Shown: piece after piece, positions 6,423 to 7,735 of the stretch
How positions within the stretch are numbered: the first letter of the stretch is position 1
How the letters are laid out: every line of letters starts with the position of its first letter
Source of the DNA: Pseudomonadota bacterium
Lineage (GTDB): Bacteria > Pseudomonadota > Alphaproteobacteria > Acetobacterales > Acetobacteraceae
Direction of reading: 5' to 3'
Assembly (NCBI GenBank): GCA_021845555.1
Contig: JAJZVS010000177.1
Location: 1-7,735 of the forward strand
Length of the DNA: 7,735 bases
Notes under the pieces: model-generated
Told to the model about the DNA's origin: nothing
The model's database searches: none
What the model saw: the letters and a program-made list of their open reading frames with translations, nothing else
Position numbers and translations under genes: made by a program

Positions 6423-7554
6423 ATGTCCGCCGAATCCGACGCCCTCAACGAGCAGATCAAGCAGTCCGTCGCGCTGCTGAGGAGGCATCTTTGACTGGGA
6501 TGTCGCCGAAGACCGGCTTGCCGAACTGAACGCCAGCGCCGAAGACCCGGCGCTGTGGACCGACGCCGCGCGGGCGCAGAAAGTGATGCGTGAACGCAAC
6601 CAGCTTGCCGGCCGGATGGACGGCGTGCGCCAGCTGGAGGCCGACGTCGCCGACACCATGGAACTGATCGGGCTGGCCGAAGCCGACCACGACGCGGCGA
6701 TGGAAGCCGAGGGCCTCGCCTCCCTGCGCGCGCTGGCGGCGGAAGCGAAGCGGCGGGAGACCGAAAGCCTGTTGTCGGGCGAGGCCGACGCCAACGATTG
6801 CTATATCGAGATCAACGCCGGCGCCGGCGGCACCGAGGCGCAGGACTGGGCGGAAATGCTGCTGCGCATGTACACCCGCTGGGCGGAAGCGCACGGCTAC
6901 AAGGTGCAGTTCATGGAAGCGAGCGAGGGCGAGCAGGTCGGCCTCAAATCCGTCACCGTGCAGATCATCGGCCCCAACGCCTACGGCTGGCTGAAAACCG
7001 AGGCCGGCGTGCACCGCCTGGTCCGCATCAGCCCGTTCGACGCCGCCGCCCGCCGCCAGACCAGCTTTGCCAGCGTCTGGGTCTATCCGGTGGTCGATGA
7101 CTCGATCGAGATCGAGATCCGCGACGCCGATCTGAAGGTGGATACCTACCGGTCCTCCGGCGCCGGCGGGCAGCACGTGAACAAGACGGAAAGCGCGATC
7201 CGCATCACGCATATCCCGAGCGGCATCGTCGTCGCCTGCCAGACCGACCGCAGCCAGCACCGCAACCGCGCGATCGCGATGGAAATGCTGAAGGCGCGCA
7301 TGTACGAGCAGGAATTGCAGCGGCGCGAGGCGGTGGCCACGGCGGTGGAAAACGCCAAGACCGAGATCGGCTGGGGCCACCAGATCCGCAGCTACGTGCT
7401 GGCGCCGTATCAGATGGTCAAGGACCTGCGCACCGGGGTGGAAACCGGCAATCCCGCCGCGGTGCTGGACGGCGACCTGGACGCCTTCATGGCCGCCGCC
7501 CTGGCCGCGCGTGTCGGCGCCACCCGCTCGGAAGCCTCCGCCCAGGCGCGCTGA
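6423..7554 (+). CDS. prfB: Peptide chain release factor 2 (RF2), expressed by programmed +1 frameshift
   Basis: RF2 recognises UGA and UAA in the ribosomal A site and triggers peptide release. The gene is read as 6423-6491 joined to 6493-7554: 23 codons, then a skip of T6492 in an in-frame TGA (6492-6494), giving 376 residues against 365 in E. coli. After the shift the protein continues DWDVAEDRLAELN, like the E. coli sequence after its slip. Visible motifs are AGGTEAQDW, the stop-codon-reading tripeptide SPF (203-205), and the catalytic GGQ (248-250) in SGAGGQHVNKTES. Both sit two residues before their E. coli positions. Residue 244, matching E. coli position 246, is serine. The end reads IGWGHQIRSYVL and LRTGVETGN, plus about 11 extra residues. 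CGGGA at 6411-6415 is a weak ribosome site 7 nt before the ATG. Calling only the later frame from GTG 6583 or ATG 6586 would lose the first 53 or 54 residues. Expression should be autoregulated: low RF2 favours slipping. Confidence 0.96.
6480..6495 (+). promoter_or_regulatory. Programmed +1 ribosomal frameshift signal of prfB
   Basis: An internal Shine-Dalgarno AGGAGG (6480-6485) is followed by CAT, the slippery CTT (6489-6491), the stop TGA (6492-6494) and C6495. The 3-nt gap between the internal Shine-Dalgarno and CTT, and the CTT-TGA-C core, are the same as in the E. coli prfB site. When RF2 is scarce, the ribosome pauses at UGA, the P-site leucine tRNA slips from CUU to UUU, and reading resumes at GAC (6493). 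When RF2 is plentiful, a 23-residue peptide is released instead. Confidence 0.95.
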
Positions 7555-7735
7555 TCACGCGCCGCCGTCCGATCCGTCGGCATCGAGACCGGTGCCGCCA
7601 TAGAGCCACGCCAGGCTGTCGTACCAGGCCTCCGACCCGCGCGCCGACATGATCGCGTTGCGCAACGACGCATGCACGCCCGCCGGGTGATACACATGCT
7701 CGCCGATCGCGCGCGATTGCAGCTGCACCCGCGCG
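7555..7735 (-). CDS. 3' end of an unrecognised convergent gene (truncated by window edge)
   Basis: Reading the minus strand from the window edge gives 59 open codons that end at a TGA (7557-7555). The visible C-terminus includes AIGEHVYHPAGVHASLRN, then SEAWYDSLAWLYGG and a Gly/Asp-rich end, DADGSDGGA. Third codon positions are G or C in about 51 of the 59 codons, the same bias as the genes around it, and the residue mix looks like a folded protein. I therefore take it as coding despite having no start in view. I do not recognise the family. The aromatic run WYDSLAWLYG is the most searchable part. Its stop abuts the prfB stop, so the two genes converge with no spacer. Confidence 0.7.
   Translation of the reverse strand, partial: ARVQLQSRAIGEHVYHPAGVHASLRNAIMSARGSEAWYDSLAWLYGGTGLDADGSDGGA

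Noticed and set aside
6583..7554. RF2 starting at GTG 6583 as a 323-residue protein
   Set aside because: It would lose 53 N-terminal residues. The upstream frame joined through the frameshift site restores a normal RF2 N-terminus.

Overview
The window is very GC-rich, with third codon positions almost always G or C. It holds housekeeping genes whose sequences look alphaproteobacterial: ParE starting MNDLF, a YumC-type flavin ferredoxin reductase with an ALYPEKPIYDIPAH motif, and a PBP1A gene directly followed by prfB. An acetic-acid-bacterium or Rhodospirillales-like host (Acetobacteraceae) is my best guess. It rests on protein character and base composition, not on a search.

Layout, left to right: a short leader with a plausible promoter; parE (topoisomerase IV subunit B, 86-2179, +); a 74-residue hydrophobic protein of unknown function (2227-2451, +); a spacer of about 130 bp with a weak promoter candidate and a possible 27-codon leader ORF; a thioredoxin-reductase-like ferredoxin--NADP+ reductase (2582-3595, +); a 136-bp spacer with a small GC hairpin; mrcA/PBP1A (3732-6389, +); prfB (6423-7554, +), which contains an in-frame TGA at codon 24 and a complete programmed +1 frameshift signal; and the 3' end of an unrecognised minus-strand gene (7555-7735), whose stop codon abuts the prfB stop.

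The five plus-strand genes act in DNA decatenation, an unknown membrane role, flavin/ferredoxin redox supply, peptidoglycan synthesis and translation termination. They look like neighbouring core genes rather than one pathway. mrcA and prfB, 33 bp apart, are the pair most likely to share a transcript. I found no mobile element, CRISPR array, tRNA, rRNA or defence cassette, and no credible new multi-gene system. The most informative items are the prfB recoding site, the edge-truncated minus-strand gene, the conserved-looking small membrane protein, and two in-frame 15-nt tandem repeats in the disordered tails of ParE and PBP1A.
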